The notes under the pieces were generated by a model. The model ran no database searches. It was not told where the DNA came from and worked only from the letters and a program-made list of their open reading frames with translations. A DNA stretch of 64,000 nucleotides from Rhizobium sp. SG_E_25_P2. Lineage in GTDB: Bacteria; Pseudomonadota; Alphaproteobacteria; Rhizobiales; Rhizobiaceae. Positions 51,385 through 60,497 of the stretch are shown here, one piece after another; position 1 is the first letter of the stretch, and the number at the start of each line of letters is the position of its first letter. The stretch is from the NCBI RefSeq assembly GCF_029892285.1, contig NZ_JARXVM010000022.1, positions 30,720 through 94,719 of the forward strand, written 5' to 3'. The translations under genes and the position numbers were made by a program.

Positions 51385-51753
51385 AACTGGTCGCGGCTGG
51401 GTCGCCACCACCGTCAGAAACAGCAGCATGGAGAGAAGCGCCAGAAGGCTGCCGGCAATCGCCAGCCCCTCCCCCTCTCCTTGCACCGCGAGCGCAATTC
51501 CGGGCGCAAAGATCACAACCGCGAGATTGGCGACGATAACTTGGATCACCGCCAGGCGGCGCGTGCCTGACCCCGCCGTCAGCGCGTAGTAGCAGCCGAA
51601 CAGCGCCAGAAGCACGCCACCGACCAGATTGAGATGGGCGTGCGCCGGCGCCAGCGTGTGATCCTGCGCGATGCCCATATAGATGCCGAGCACCATGCCG
51701 ATGGTGAGATAGAGTGCGGATGCGATCCAGCAGCTGCGCGAAAGTGTGTTCAT
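51376..51753 (-). CDS. Small membrane protein with cytochrome-oxidase-I-like AHAHLN motif
   Basis: A 125-residue protein with four predicted membrane helices (about 8-28, 37-58, 66-90 and 95-118). The AHAHLNLVGGVLLALFG segment resembles the second-helix heme-ligand region of heme-copper oxidase subunit I-like proteins; AHxHL-type small proteins are found in many proteobacteria and have no assigned function. No partner subunits are nearby. Its role is unknown. The stop overlaps yggS by 9 bases in a tail-to-tail arrangement. Confidence 0.75.
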   Translation of the reverse strand: MNTLSRSCWIASALYLTIGMVLGIYMGIAQDHTLAPAHAHLNLVGGVLLALFGCYYALTAGSGTRRLAVIQVIVANLAVVIFAPGIALAVQGEGEGLAIAGSLLALLSMLLFLTVVATQPRPVSA

Positions 51754-51906
51754 GATGTCCTCCTGGGCGCGCTTGCCATTCCAGCCTTGCGCTTTGTCAA
51801 TTCAAACGATTGTATCGCGCCGCATCTAACCCTTTGGTCGGATTGTCCCCATCCGCTCCTTCACGATAATTGCGCAATAGGCGGTTTCGATCGGGAGGCG
51901 GAAACG

Positions 51907-53811
51907 ATGACGGGCGGATACAGGGATGTTTATGCGATTTGGGAGCGAGATCCGCTGTTCTTTTGGAAACAGGCTGCGGAGAAGATCGACTGGTTCCGCG
52001 CGCCCACCAAGATATTCGACAAGAGCCTGGGAGTCTATGGCCGCTGGTATCCGGATGGTGTGACCAACACCTGCTACAATTGTCTCGACCGCCATGTCGA
52101 GGATGGGCGCGGGGACCAGCTGGCGTTGATCCATGACAGCCCGATGACCAACTCCGTCACGCGCTACAGCTATTCCGAAGCGCTTGCCGAGGTGAAGGCG
52201 ATCGCAGGTGTTTTAAGCAGTCTCGGGATCGGCAAAGGCGACCGGGTGGTCATCTATATGCCGATGATCCCAGAGGCGGTGTTCTCGATGCTGGCCTGCG
52301 CGCGGCTGGGCGCGGTGCATTCGGTGGTGTTCGGCGGCTTTGCCGCCCATGAACTGATGCATCGCATCGAGGATTCTGAAGCCAGGCTGGTGATCACGGC
52401 GAGTTGCGGGCTGGAGCCCGGCCGCGTGGTGCCCTACAAGCCGATGGTCGACCAGGCGATTGCCGATGGCACGGTAAAGCCCGATCATGTGCTGGTGTTG
52501 CAGCGGCCGCAGGCGATAGCCGAGATGGTCGAGGGGCGGGATGTGGATTTCGCCGCCGCCTGCGCAGAGGCTAAGGCCTCCGGGCGCGACCAGATCGCCT
52601 GCGAACCGGTTCTGGCAACAGATCCGCTTTATATTCTCTACACATCGGGGACGACGGGCCAGCCGAAGGGCGTGGTGCGCGACAATGGCGGCCACATGGT
52701 CGCGCTCGCCTGGTCGATGGAGAACATCTATGGCGTCAAGCCGGGCGAGGTGTTCTGGTCAGCGTCCGATATCGGCTGGGTGGTCGGCCATTCCTATATC
52801 GTCTATGCGCCGCTGATCAACGGATCGACCACCATCGTCTTCGAAGGCAAGCCGGTCGGCACGCCGGATGCCGGCACCTTCTGGCGGGTGATCGCCGAAC
52901 ATGGCGTCACTGCGCTGTTCACAGCGCCGACAGCGTTCCGCGCCATTCGCAAGGAAGACCCCGAGGCGGATTTCGTCGACAAGTACCCGATGCCGGCGCT
53001 GAAGGCGCTGTTTCTTGCCGGTGAGCGGGCCGACCCCGAAACCCTCAAATGGGCCGAGCGTCATCTCGGCGTGCCGGTGATCGATCATTGGTGGCAGACG
53101 GAAACCGGCTGGGCGATCGCCGCCAATCCCTTCGGCCTCGATCTCCTGCCGGTCAAGCACGGGTCGCCGGCGCTGCCGATGCCGGGCTATCAGGTCGATG
53201 TGGTCGATGACGCCGGCCATCCGGTTGCCAACGGCGTGCTCGGCAATATCGTCATCAAGCTGCCTTTGCCGCCGGGCTGTCTCGCGTCCTTCTGGAACGC
53301 CGACGACCGGTTCCGCAAAAGCTGCCTTGAGGAATTTCCGGGCTATTACAAGACCGCCGACGCCGGCTATCGCGACGAGGACGGCTATCTCTTCATCATG
53401 GCCCGCACCGACGACATTATCAATTGCGCCGGCCATCGCCTGTCGACGGGACAGATGGAGGAGGTCTGCGCGACACATCCGGATGTCGCCGAATGCGCCG
53501 TCATCGGCGTGGCCGATGAGTTGAAGGGGCAGATTCCCTGCGGCTTCCTGGTGCTCAAGAACAATGTTTCACGTGAAGCCGCGGCGATCGAAAAGGAAGT
53601 GGTCAATCTCGTCCGGCAGGAAATAGGCCCTGTCGCCGCCTTCAAGATGGTGATCCCGGTCGCAAGGCTGCCCAAGACCCGCTCTGGCAAGATCCTGCGC
53701 GGCACGATGCAGAAGATCGCCGACCGTCAGCCCTGGAAAATGCCCGCCACCATCGACGATCCCGCCATTCTCGGCGAAATCGAGGCGGCGCTGAGGGCGC
53801 ATGGTCACTGA
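51907..53811 (+). CDS. prpE: Propionyl-CoA synthetase
   Basis: AMP-forming acyl-CoA ligase. The 634-residue protein has the ATP loop YTSGTTGQPKGVVRDNGGH, the A5-type YTAPTAF-like FTAPTAFRAIR, WWQTETGW, DAGYRDEDGYL, and catalytic Lys in TRSGKILRGT. PrpE-like features are the propionate-type pocket and the lack of the long Acs C-terminus. The first 80 residues (GGYRDVYAIWERDPLFFWKQAAEKIDWF) resemble the Acs leader. ATG 51907 is preferred because of its fit to family N-termini; a longer open frame upstream lies over the adjacent gene. A parS-like site is at 53565-53580. Confidence 0.88.
   Translation: MTGGYRDVYAIWERDPLFFWKQAAEKIDWFRAPTKIFDKSLGVYGRWYPDGVTNTCYNCLDRHVEDGRGDQLALIHDSPMTNSVTRYSYSEALAEVKAIAGVLSSLGIGKGDRVVIYMPMIPEAVFSMLACARLGAVHSVVFGGFAAHELMHRIEDSEARLVITASCGLEPGRVVPYKPMVDQAIADGTVKPDHVLVLQRPQAIAEMVEGRDVDFAAACAEAKASGRDQIACEPVLATDPLYILYTSGTTGQPKGVVRDNGGHMVALAWSMENIYGVKPGEVFWSASDIGWVVGHSYIVYAPLINGSTTIVFEGKPVGTPDAGTFWRVIAEHGVTALFTAPTAFRAIRKEDPEADFVDKYPMPALKALFLAGERADPETLKWAERHLGVPVIDHWWQTETGWAIAANPFGLDLLPVKHGSPALPMPGYQVDVVDDAGHPVANGVLGNIVIKLPLPPGCLASFWNADDRFRKSCLEEFPGYYKTADAGYRDEDGYLFIMARTDDIINCAGHRLSTGQMEEVCATHPDVAECAVIGVADELKGQIPCGFLVLKNNVSREAAAIEKEVVNLVRQEIGPVAAFKMVIPVARLPKTRSGKILRGTMQKIADRQPWKMPATIDDPAILGEIEAALRAHGH
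53565..53580. promoter_or_regulatory. Weak parS-like site inside prpE (2 mismatches)
   Basis: TGTTTCACGTGAAGCC matches the consensus at 14 of 16 positions (last half-site degenerate). In frame it reads V-S-R-E-A. It lies 16 kb right of the origin. Confidence 0.5.
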
Positions 53812-53842
53812 GCTTGAGGCGACTATTTATTGCACGCATAGA

Positions 53843-53874
53843 AAAAGGCCCGTCGCGCCAGGATCGGGCCTTTT
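53843..53874. terminator. Bidirectional terminator between prpE and trcR
   Basis: 10-bp stem AAAAGGCCCG (53843-53852) with 53865-53874 around a 12-base loop. A/T tracts on both flanks allow use by both convergent genes. Confidence 0.8.
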
Positions 53875-53897
53875 CAAATTTCTGTGATTGTCTTCGA

Positions 53898-54587
53898 TCA
53901 GTACTGATCGTCGTCTTCGTCGACGCGGTTCGCCGAAAGCGACTTGAGCTTGGCGAAGACGGCGTCGGCGTCGATTTCCTTGAAATCGTCGTGGTCGGCG
54001 ACGCGTTCGGTCTCGCGAGCCGATTCGAGCGTGGCGCCCTGCTCTTCTTCCGTCTGGAACGGACGATTGCGGGCGGCCTTGTCGACTTCCATGTCCAGAT
54101 CGATCTGCGAGCAGAGGCCCAGCGTCACCGGATCCATCGGGGTCAGATTGGTGGAGTTCCAGTGGGTGCGCTCGCGGATCTGCTGAATGGTGTTCTTGGT
54201 GGTGCCGACCAGGCGCGAGATCTGCGCATCCTTAAGCTCCGGATGATTGCGCACCAGCCAGAGAATGGCGTTGGGGCGATCCTGGCGCTTGGAGACAGGC
54301 GTATAGCGCGGGCCCTTGCGCTTGGATTCGGGAACGCGAACCTTGGGTTCGGAAAGCTTCAGCTTGTGGTTAGGATTGGCTTCGGCGCGGGCAATTTCCT
54401 CGCGCGACAACTGGCCGGTCGAAATTGGATCGAGGCCTTTGATGCCCTGGGCTGCTTCGCCATCGGCGATCGCCTTGATTTCGAGCGGATGCAGTTTGCA
54501 GAACTGCGCGATCTGGTCGAACGACAGCGCCGTATTGTCGACCAGCCAGATCGCAGTCGCCTTCGGCATGAGCAGCTGTTGAGCCAT
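53898..54587 (-). CDS. trcR: TrcR-like DUF1013 cell-cycle transcription factor
   Basis: DUF1013 proteins, called TrcR in Caulobacter, associate with RNA polymerase and affect cell-cycle genes. This 229-residue protein has the family start MAQQLLMPKATAIWLVDNTALSF, the central GPRYTPVSKRQDRPNAILWLVRNHPELKDAQISRLVGTTKNTI with an HTH-like segment and an acidic C-terminal tail (DEDDDQY). ATG 54585-54587 is chosen; a 19-residue longer frame is not family-like. It sits between prpE and acs, both in the opposite orientation. Confidence 0.88.
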   Translation of the reverse strand: MAQQLLMPKATAIWLVDNTALSFDQIAQFCKLHPLEIKAIADGEAAQGIKGLDPISTGQLSREEIARAEANPNHKLKLSEPKVRVPESKRKGPRYTPVSKRQDRPNAILWLVRNHPELKDAQISRLVGTTKNTIQQIRERTHWNSTNLTPMDPVTLGLCSQIDLDMEVDKAARNRPFQTEEEQGATLESARETERVADHDDFKEIDADAVFAKLKSLSANRVDEDDDQY

Positions 54588-54808
54588 GGATACAATCCTT
54601 CTGAGCCGCCTGCGCCGGGGTCGCAGGCCGTTTGTGTTTGCCACAATGTCCGGGGAATTGGGCGCTTATAGCCCAAGCGTCGCGAAATTGCAATTGTTTG
54701 CAAATCCGTTGACCAAAGTCTCATTGCCGCGGCCATTTCCGGTGCTATGTTATTGTCATCCAACCGCAAAAGAGTTGCGGTTCCGAGCGAACGAATTGGG
54801 AGGAGCCA

Positions 54809-56773
54809 ATGTCCGCCAAAGTGTATCCGGTGCTAAAGCCGGCAAAAACGCGCGCGCTGATCGACGATGAAAAATACCAGAAATGGTATGAGGAAAGCGT
54901 TGAGAACCCCGACAAGTTCTGGGGCAAGCATGGCAAGCGCATCGATTGGTTCAAGCCTTACACCAAGGTCAAGAACACCTCGTTCAAGGGACGAGTGCCG
55001 ATCAAGTGGTTCGAAGACGGACAGACCAACGTCTCCTATAACTGCATCGACCGTCACCTGAAGACGCATGGCGAACGCACCGCCATCATCTGGGAAGGCG
55101 ACAACCCCTATATCGACAAGAAGATCACCTATAACGAGCTTTACGAGCATGTTTGCCGCATGGCCAATGTGCTCAAGAAGCATGGGGTCAAGAAAGGTGA
55201 TCGCGTCACCATCTATATGCCGATGATCCCGGAAGCGGCCTATGCGATGCTCGCCTGCGCCCGCATCGGTGCGATCCATTCGGTCGTGTTCGGCGGTTTC
55301 TCGCCGGAAGCGCTGGCCGGCCGCATCGTCGACTGCGAATCCACCTTCGTCATCACCTGCGATGAGGGCGTGCGCGGCGGCAAGCCGGTGCCGCTCAAGG
55401 AAAACACCGATATCGCCATCGATATCGCGGCGAAGAACTACGTGATCGTCAACAAGGTGCTGGTCGTGCGCCGCACCGGCGGCAAGATCGGCTGGGCGCC
55501 GGGCCGTGACCTCTGGCATCACCAGGAGGTCTCCACCGTCAAGGCGGACTGCCCGCCGGTGAAGATGCGCGCCGAAGACCCACTCTTTATCCTCTATACG
55601 TCGGGCTCCACCGGCAAGCCGAAGGGCGTGATGCACACGACCGGCGGCTATCTGGTCTATGCTTCGATGACGCATGAATATGTGTTCGATTATCATGACG
55701 GCGACATCTACTGGTGCACGGCGGATGTCGGCTGGGTCACCGGCCATTCCTATATCGTCTATGGGCCGCTGGCCAATTGCGCCACGACGCTGATGTTCGA
55801 AGGTGTGCCGAATTTCCCGGATCAGGGCCGTTTCTGGGAAGTGATCGACAAGCACAAGGTCAATATCTTCTACACAGCGCCCACCGCCATCCGCTCGCTG
55901 ATGGGCGCTGGCGACGACTTTGTGAAGCGCTCGTCGCGTTCGACGCTGAAACTTCTGGGTTCGGTCGGCGAACCGATCAATCCGGAAGCCTGGGAGTGGT
56001 ATTACAATGTCGTCGGCGAAGGAAAATGCCCGATCGTCGACACATGGTGGCAGACCGAAACCGGCGGCATCCTGATTTCGCCGCTGCCGGGCGCCACAGA
56101 CCTCAAGCCGGGTTCGGCGACGCGACCGTTCTTCGGCATCAAGCCTGAACTGGTCGACAATGACGGCAATCCAATCGAGGGCGCGGCGGACGGCAATCTG
56201 TGCATCACCGACAGTTGGCCTGGTCAGGCCCGCTCCGTCTACGGCGATCATGACCGCTTCATCCAGACCTATTTCGCCACCTACAAGGGCAAATACTTTA
56301 CCGGCGACGGCTGCCGGCGCGACGAAGACGGCTATTACTGGATCACTGGCCGCGTCGACGACGTGCTCAATGTTTCGGGCCACCGGCTCGGCACGGCGGA
56401 AGTCGAATCGGCGCTGGTGTCGCACCATCTTGTTTCGGAAGCCGCCGTGGTCGGATATCCGCATGATATCAAGGGCCAGGGGATCTATTGCTATGTGACG
56501 CTGATGTCGGGCGTCGAGGGCAATGACGCTCTGCGGGCCGAGATGGTCAAGCATGTCAGGACGGAAATCGGCCCGATCGCCTCACCTGACAAGATACAGT
56601 TCGCGCCGGGCCTGCCCAAGACCCGCTCTGGCAAGATCATGCGCCGGATTCTGCGCAAGATCGCCGAGGACGATTTCGGGGCGTTGGGCGACACCTCGAC
56701 GCTCGCCGATCCCGGCGTCGTCGACGAGTTGATCGCCAATCGACAGAACCGGCAGATGAAAAAGGCGTCATGA
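54809..56773 (+). CDS. acs: Acetyl-CoA synthetase
   Basis: AMP-forming enzyme that activates acetate. The 654-residue protein has the full Acs length and motifs: [60 protein letters not shown], and the C-terminal catalytic lysine in [14 protein letters not shown], the residue commonly controlled by acetylation in other bacteria. Divergent from trcR with a 221-base gap, which is enough for both promoters. A terminator follows. Confidence 0.96.
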   Translation: MSAKVYPVLKPAKTRALIDDEKYQKWYEESVENPDKFWGKHGKRIDWFKPYTKVKNTSFKGRVPIKWFEDGQTNVSYNCIDRHLKTHGERTAIIWEGDNPYIDKKITYNELYEHVCRMANVLKKHGVKKGDRVTIYMPMIPEAAYAMLACARIGAIHSVVFGGFSPEALAGRIVDCESTFVITCDEGVRGGKPVPLKENTDIAIDIAAKNYVIVNKVLVVRRTGGKIGWAPGRDLWHHQEVSTVKADCPPVKMRAEDPLFILYTSGSTGKPKGVMHTTGGYLVYASMTHEYVFDYHDGDIYWCTADVGWVTGHSYIVYGPLANCATTLMFEGVPNFPDQGRFWEVIDKHKVNIFYTAPTAIRSLMGAGDDFVKRSSRSTLKLLGSVGEPINPEAWEWYYNVVGEGKCPIVDTWWQTETGGILISPLPGATDLKPGSATRPFFGIKPELVDNDGNPIEGAADGNLCITDSWPGQARSVYGDHDRFIQTYFATYKGKYFTGDGCRRDEDGYYWITGRVDDVLNVSGHRLGTAEVESALVSHHLVSEAAVVGYPHDIKGQGIYCYVTLMSGVEGNDALRAEMVKHVRTEIGPIASPDKIQFAPGLPKTRSGKIMRRILRKIAEDDFGALGDTSTLADPGVVDELIANRQNRQMKKAS

Positions 56774-56782
56774 CATAGAAGA

Positions 56783-56812
56783 GGGGCTGGCGTTTTTGCG
56801 CTGGCCCCTTTC
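56783..56812 (+). terminator. Terminator of acs
   Basis: A 10-bp stem with two G-U pairs (56783-56792 against 56799-56808) around a T-rich loop, followed by TTTC. Weaker than the others; it overlaps the 3' end of the convergent small excalibur gene. Confidence 0.6.
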
Positions 56813-57059
56813 AACAACCCTGCCGGCTAACGATCTCTTCGACCTGTTCGATCGAATGACAGACATTCTCACAGGGTATGCCGTCATTGTCGCCATCAGC
56901 GCGACGATAACCCGCGCACCACAGCGTGACAGCCTCTTCGCAGGACGACATCTGTTTACAGCTTAGTCTGATCGCTTGAACAGTGGGCTGCGGCGGGCGC
57001 GCGGTCATCGCAAGGGGCTGCGGGATCAGCGACAGAGACAAGATAAGAAACAACGGCAT
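56811..57059 (-). CDS. Secreted excalibur-domain small protein
   Basis: An 82-residue protein with an N-terminal signal peptide (PLFLILSLSLIPQPLAMTARP) and a C-terminal excalibur calcium-binding-like motif RADGDNDGIPCENVC, an Asp-rich EF-hand-like loop followed by Cys residues. Cysteines at CKQMSSCEEA, CAGY, CENVC and the final C suggest disulfides in the periplasm. The function is unknown; excalibur domains are often linked with secreted nucleases, and the nuclease gene is 62 bases upstream. Confidence 0.75.
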   Translation of the reverse strand: MPLFLILSLSLIPQPLAMTARPPQPTVQAIRLSCKQMSSCEEAVTLWCAGYRRADGDNDGIPCENVCHSIEQVEEIVSRQGC

Positions 57060-57121
57060 GACAGGACTCCTGCCGGAGCCTTAACCACCAAAAGCGAACA
57101 ATCCACCAACGCGCCGCAACC

Positions 57122-57589
57122 TCAGCACGAAGTCGGTGCTTTCTTTCCGCCGCCGTATGGCCGCGCCAGACCGGCGGCGAGCAGGAGATCGGAGGCGTCA
57201 CTCGTCTCGCCGAAGGTGAGGCGCGCCACCACCCGACCGAAATATTTGTCGGCGTCGATATCGGAAAGTTGCAGATCCCCAGCCTGCAGACGCTCTTCGA
57301 GCAAATCGCGCGCTGCGCGCGCCCTGTCCCGCTCTTCAGGACAGCGGCTTTTCAGCTCTGGCGTGTCGACGCCGCGCAAGCGCACCATCACAGAAATGGT
57401 CTGCTGCGGCCAGGGGCGGGCATTGACCAGCACCGTGTCGCCATCGATGACCGACACAAGCTCTGCCGCCACAGGACCGTCGACATGATAGCGGCGGCTG
57501 CCTTCCGCACAGCCATGTGTAGAGTTCGCCCCCAACAGAGCGAGCGCGAGAACCTGTGATGGAACGAGCAGTCGAAGCGATCTGAACAT
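57122..57589 (-). CDS. Secreted thermonuclease-family (SNase-like) protein
   Basis: A 155-residue protein with an N-terminal signal peptide or membrane anchor (LRLLVPSQVLALALLGANS). The staphylococcal nuclease fold is visible as VIDGDTVLVNARPW, RLRGVDTPEL (catalytic Arg) and ARDLLEERL, with GRVVARLTF and DLLLAAGLARPYGG. The catalytic Glu/Arg positions were not checked against an alignment. Likely cleaves nucleic acids outside the cytoplasm. It forms a probable pair with the excalibur-domain gene downstream. Confidence 0.85.
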   Translation of the reverse strand: MFRSLRLLVPSQVLALALLGANSTHGCAEGSRRYHVDGPVAAELVSVIDGDTVLVNARPWPQQTISVMVRLRGVDTPELKSRCPEERDRARAARDLLEERLQAGDLQLSDIDADKYFGRVVARLTFGETSDASDLLLAAGLARPYGGGKKAPTSC

Positions 57590-57640
57590 GAAAGGAAAAT
57601 ATTCCGAATTCAGACCGCAATCAATAGGAATTCTTTCAGA

Positions 57641-57841
57641 TCAGAAATCGATTGCGCGGCCGTTGATTTCCCAATCGCCGAAGCGGGCGGGATCGGCGCC
57701 GCCGCGACCGCCGACTTCCGGCGGCTGCGCCTGCGCCTCGGCCGCCTTACGGCGTTCCTCGGCTTCCTGAAGGGCTCTAAGCGCCGCCGGTGACAGCGGC
57801 TTGCCGCCGGTTTCGTCATTGTCATTATCGGCTTCGGTCAT
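57641..57841 (-). CDS. DUF1674 / SDHAF4-like succinate dehydrogenase assembly factor
   Basis: A 66-residue protein with the DUF1674 C-terminal signature GGRGGADPARFGDWEINGRAIDF, homologous to mitochondrial SDHAF4, which helps flavinated SDHA assembly. The N-terminal part is a charged helix. ATG 57839-57841 (MTEADND) is preferred; a longer frame to 57880 is not family-like. It is divergent from htpX with an 86-base gap. No sdh genes are in the window, so the function is from family only. Confidence 0.85.
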   Translation of the reverse strand: MTEADNDNDETGGKPLSPAALRALQEAEERRKAAEAQAQPPEVGGRGGADPARFGDWEINGRAIDF

Positions 57842-57927
57842 GGTTCTACCCGGATTGAATTTTATCGCGTCTCTTCCCATGTCATTGCACGCAGGCGGAA
57901 TTCAAGACCCGCATCAAGGAGAAACGG

Positions 57928-58971
57928 ATGAATTACGTCAAGACAGCCATGTTGCTCGCCTTCATGACGGCCTTGTTCATGGGCGTCGGCTTCATGATCG
58001 GCGGACGTGGCGGCATGATGATCGCTCTGGTGGTCGCCGCCGGCATGAACCTGTTTTCCTGGTGGAATTCCGGAAGCATGGTGCTGTCCTCTTATGACGC
58101 GCAGGAGGTGAATGAGTCGAGCGCGCCGGAATTCCATCGGATGATCCGCGATCTCGCCGCCCGCGCCAATCTGCCGATGCCGCGCGTCTATATCATCAAT
58201 TCCGACCAGCCGAACGCCTTCGCCACCGGCCGCAGCCCCGACAGCGCCGCCGTGGCGGCGTCCACCGGTCTCTTGCAACGGCTGACGCCGGAAGAGGTCG
58301 CGGGCGTGATGGCGCATGAACTGGCGCATATCGAAAATCGCGATACGCTGATCATGACGGTCACCGCCACCCTGGCCGGGGCGATCTCCATGCTCGGCAA
58401 TTTTGCCTTCCTGTTCGGCGGCAATCGCGACGAGCGCAGCAATCCTCTCGGCTTCATCGGCGTGTTGGCCACGATGATCATCGCGCCTTTCGCCGCCATG
58501 CTGGTGCAGATGGCGATCAGCCGCACACGCGAATATGCCGCCGACCGGCGCGGCGCCGAAATTTGCGGAAACCCCCTTTGGCTCGCCTCCGCGCTCGAAA
58601 AGATCGCCACGGCGGCGCATCAGATTCCCAATCCGCGAGCGGAAGCCAATCCGGCCACTGCGCATATGTTCATCATCAATCCCCTGTCGGGTGAGCGGAT
58701 GGACAATCTCTTCTCCACTCATCCCAACACCGAAAACCGCATTGCAGCCTTGCAGGAGTTGGCGCGGGGAATGCGGGCCGCGCCCGAGCGTCCGCAGCCC
58801 TCCCCGCCGCGCCAGGAACCCGCCGCTCAGCCATCGCAACAGCGCCCCAGCCCTTGGGGGGCCTCGACGGATCGGCCCGCGCCTGATAATCCCGGTCGCA
58901 AAGGTCGCTCCGTGCCCAACATCACCTGGGGGCGCGGCGACCGCAAACCTCCCGAAGGACCTTATTCTTGA
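57928..58971 (+). CDS. htpX: Membrane zinc metalloprotease HtpX
   Basis: Inner-membrane quality-control protease that degrades damaged membrane proteins. The 347-residue protein has membrane helices near 8-27 and 29-48, the HEXXH motif at 130-134 (AHELAHIEN), and more helices around 142-160 and 178-196. The third zinc ligand Glu lies in [14 protein letters not shown]. The C-terminal ~60 residues are Pro-rich and low in structure. The stop overlaps the rsmB start. Confidence 0.95.
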   Translation: MNYVKTAMLLAFMTALFMGVGFMIGGRGGMMIALVVAAGMNLFSWWNSGSMVLSSYDAQEVNESSAPEFHRMIRDLAARANLPMPRVYIINSDQPNAFATGRSPDSAAVAASTGLLQRLTPEEVAGVMAHELAHIENRDTLIMTVTATLAGAISMLGNFAFLFGGNRDERSNPLGFIGVLATMIIAPFAAMLVQMAISRTREYAADRRGAEICGNPLWLASALEKIATAAHQIPNPRAEANPATAHMFIINPLSGERMDNLFSTHPNTENRIAALQELARGMRAAPERPQPSPPRQEPAAQPSQQRPSPWGASTDRPAPDNPGRKGRSVPNITWGRGDRKPPEGPYS

Positions 58972-60329
58972 CCAAAACATCCGGCCGCCCTCCCCGCAAG
59001 ACGTCCTACAGACAGGAGGCCGAAATTTCGGACAAGCCGGGTTACGCCGCCCGCGCCGCGGCGGCCAAGATGATGGCGGCCATCGTCGACCAGAAGACGC
59101 CGATGGATGGCGTCATCGACGATGATCACGGAAATCCCGCCTTTCGCGCCTTGTCAGGCGCCGACAAGGCGCTGGTTCGCGCCATTCTCAACTCCGGTCT
59201 TCGCCATCTCGCCTGGATCAACGCCATTCTCGACAGCTATCTGCAAACGCCGTTGCCAGATGGAGCGCGGCATTTGCGCTATGTGCTCGCGGTCGCCGCC
59301 GCCCAGATCCTGTTTCTCGACGTGCCCGATCACTCCGCCGTCGATCTGGCGGTCGAGCAGGCCCGCCTCGATCCGCGATCGACGCGTTTCGCCAATCTCG
59401 TCAACGCGCTGCTGCGACGGCTGAGCCGTGAAAAGGATGAGGCGCTTGCCCGCGTCGCGGCCGACGTTCCGATCTTTCCCGCCTGGTTTCAGAAACGACT
59501 GATCGCTGCCTATGGCGCGGATGTGGCGCGCAAGATCGGCTGCAATTTCATCACGCTGCCGCCTCTCGATCTCACCGTAAAGACCGATCCGCAGGGTTGG
59601 GCGGAAAAGCTGGGCGGCGCCGTTTTGCCGACAGGCAGTGTACGGCTGACCGAACTCCATGGCGCCGTTACCGAACTCCAAGGATTTGACGCGGGAGACT
59701 GGTGGGTGCAGGACGCCGCAGCCGCGATTCCCGCCAAGCTGATGGGCGACATATCCGGCAAGCGGGTGGCTGATCTTTGCGCCGCCCCTGGGGGCAAGAC
59801 GGCGCAGCTCGTTCTCGCAGGCGGAAAGGTGACGGCGGTCGAACAGTCTGCCAGCCGCATGAAACGGCTCAAGGGAAATCTCGCCCGTCTTGGCTTCGAA
59901 GCCGATTTCGTGGTTTCGAAACTCGAAGATCTCAAGCCGGAAGAACTTTTCGACGCCATCCTTCTCGATGCGCCCTGCTCCTCGACCGGCACCATTCGCA
60001 GGCATCCCGATGTCGTCTGGACCAAGAGTTTCGACGATGTCGCCAAGCTCGCTTCGGTTCAGCGCCGCCTGCTCGACGCCGCATTTGCAATGCTTGCAAA
60101 GGGCGGGCGTCTGGTCTTCGCCAATTGTTCTCTCGATCCGATCGAGGGCGAGGAATTGATCGAAGGCTTTCTCAGGGAAACGCCATCCGCCCGGATGCGC
60201 CCTGTAAACCCCGAAGAATTTCCGAATATTCCCACCGAAATAATACGTAACGGCCAGATTCGCACCACGCCTGACATGATGAACGGCGTTGACGGCTTCT
60301 ATGCCGCCGTTATCGAAAGGGCTGAATAA
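58968..60329 (+). CDS. rsmB: 16S rRNA (cytosine-C5)-methyltransferase RsmB-like
   Basis: SAM-dependent m5C967 methyltransferase. The 453-residue protein has the N-terminal NusB-like domain ([27 protein letters not shown]) and a C-terminal Rossmann methyltransferase with [38 protein letters not shown] (first catalytic Cys) and [15 protein letters not shown] (second Cys). The chosen start is TTG at 58968, overlapping the htpX stop (TTGA), which gives a rhizobial-like N-terminus ([18 protein letters not shown]). A downstream ATG (59070) is possible but would drop those residues. Confidence 0.9.
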   Translation: MTKTSGRPPRKTSYRQEAEISDKPGYAARAAAAKMMAAIVDQKTPMDGVIDDDHGNPAFRALSGADKALVRAILNSGLRHLAWINAILDSYLQTPLPDGARHLRYVLAVAAAQILFLDVPDHSAVDLAVEQARLDPRSTRFANLVNALLRRLSREKDEALARVAADVPIFPAWFQKRLIAAYGADVARKIGCNFITLPPLDLTVKTDPQGWAEKLGGAVLPTGSVRLTELHGAVTELQGFDAGDWWVQDAAAAIPAKLMGDISGKRVADLCAAPGGKTAQLVLAGGKVTAVEQSASRMKRLKGNLARLGFEADFVVSKLEDLKPEELFDAILLDAPCSSTGTIRRHPDVVWTKSFDDVAKLASVQRRLLDAAFAMLAKGGRLVFANCSLDPIEGEELIEGFLRETPSARMRPVNPEEFPNIPTEIIRNGQIRTTPDMMNGVDGFYAAVIERAE

Positions 60330-60497
60330 CTGATCTTGCCGATGGCGGCGCGGTCCATGGCTCTGTAAGCATTCGAATCGGGCCTGAATCTTCCAAAAAT
60401 TGGAGCGAGGTCTTTACATCGCGCTGTATTAGGAAAATTGTATTGGCTGAATGCTGGATCACCATCTGTTGGAAAAACATGGGACGCCGCCTCGGTC

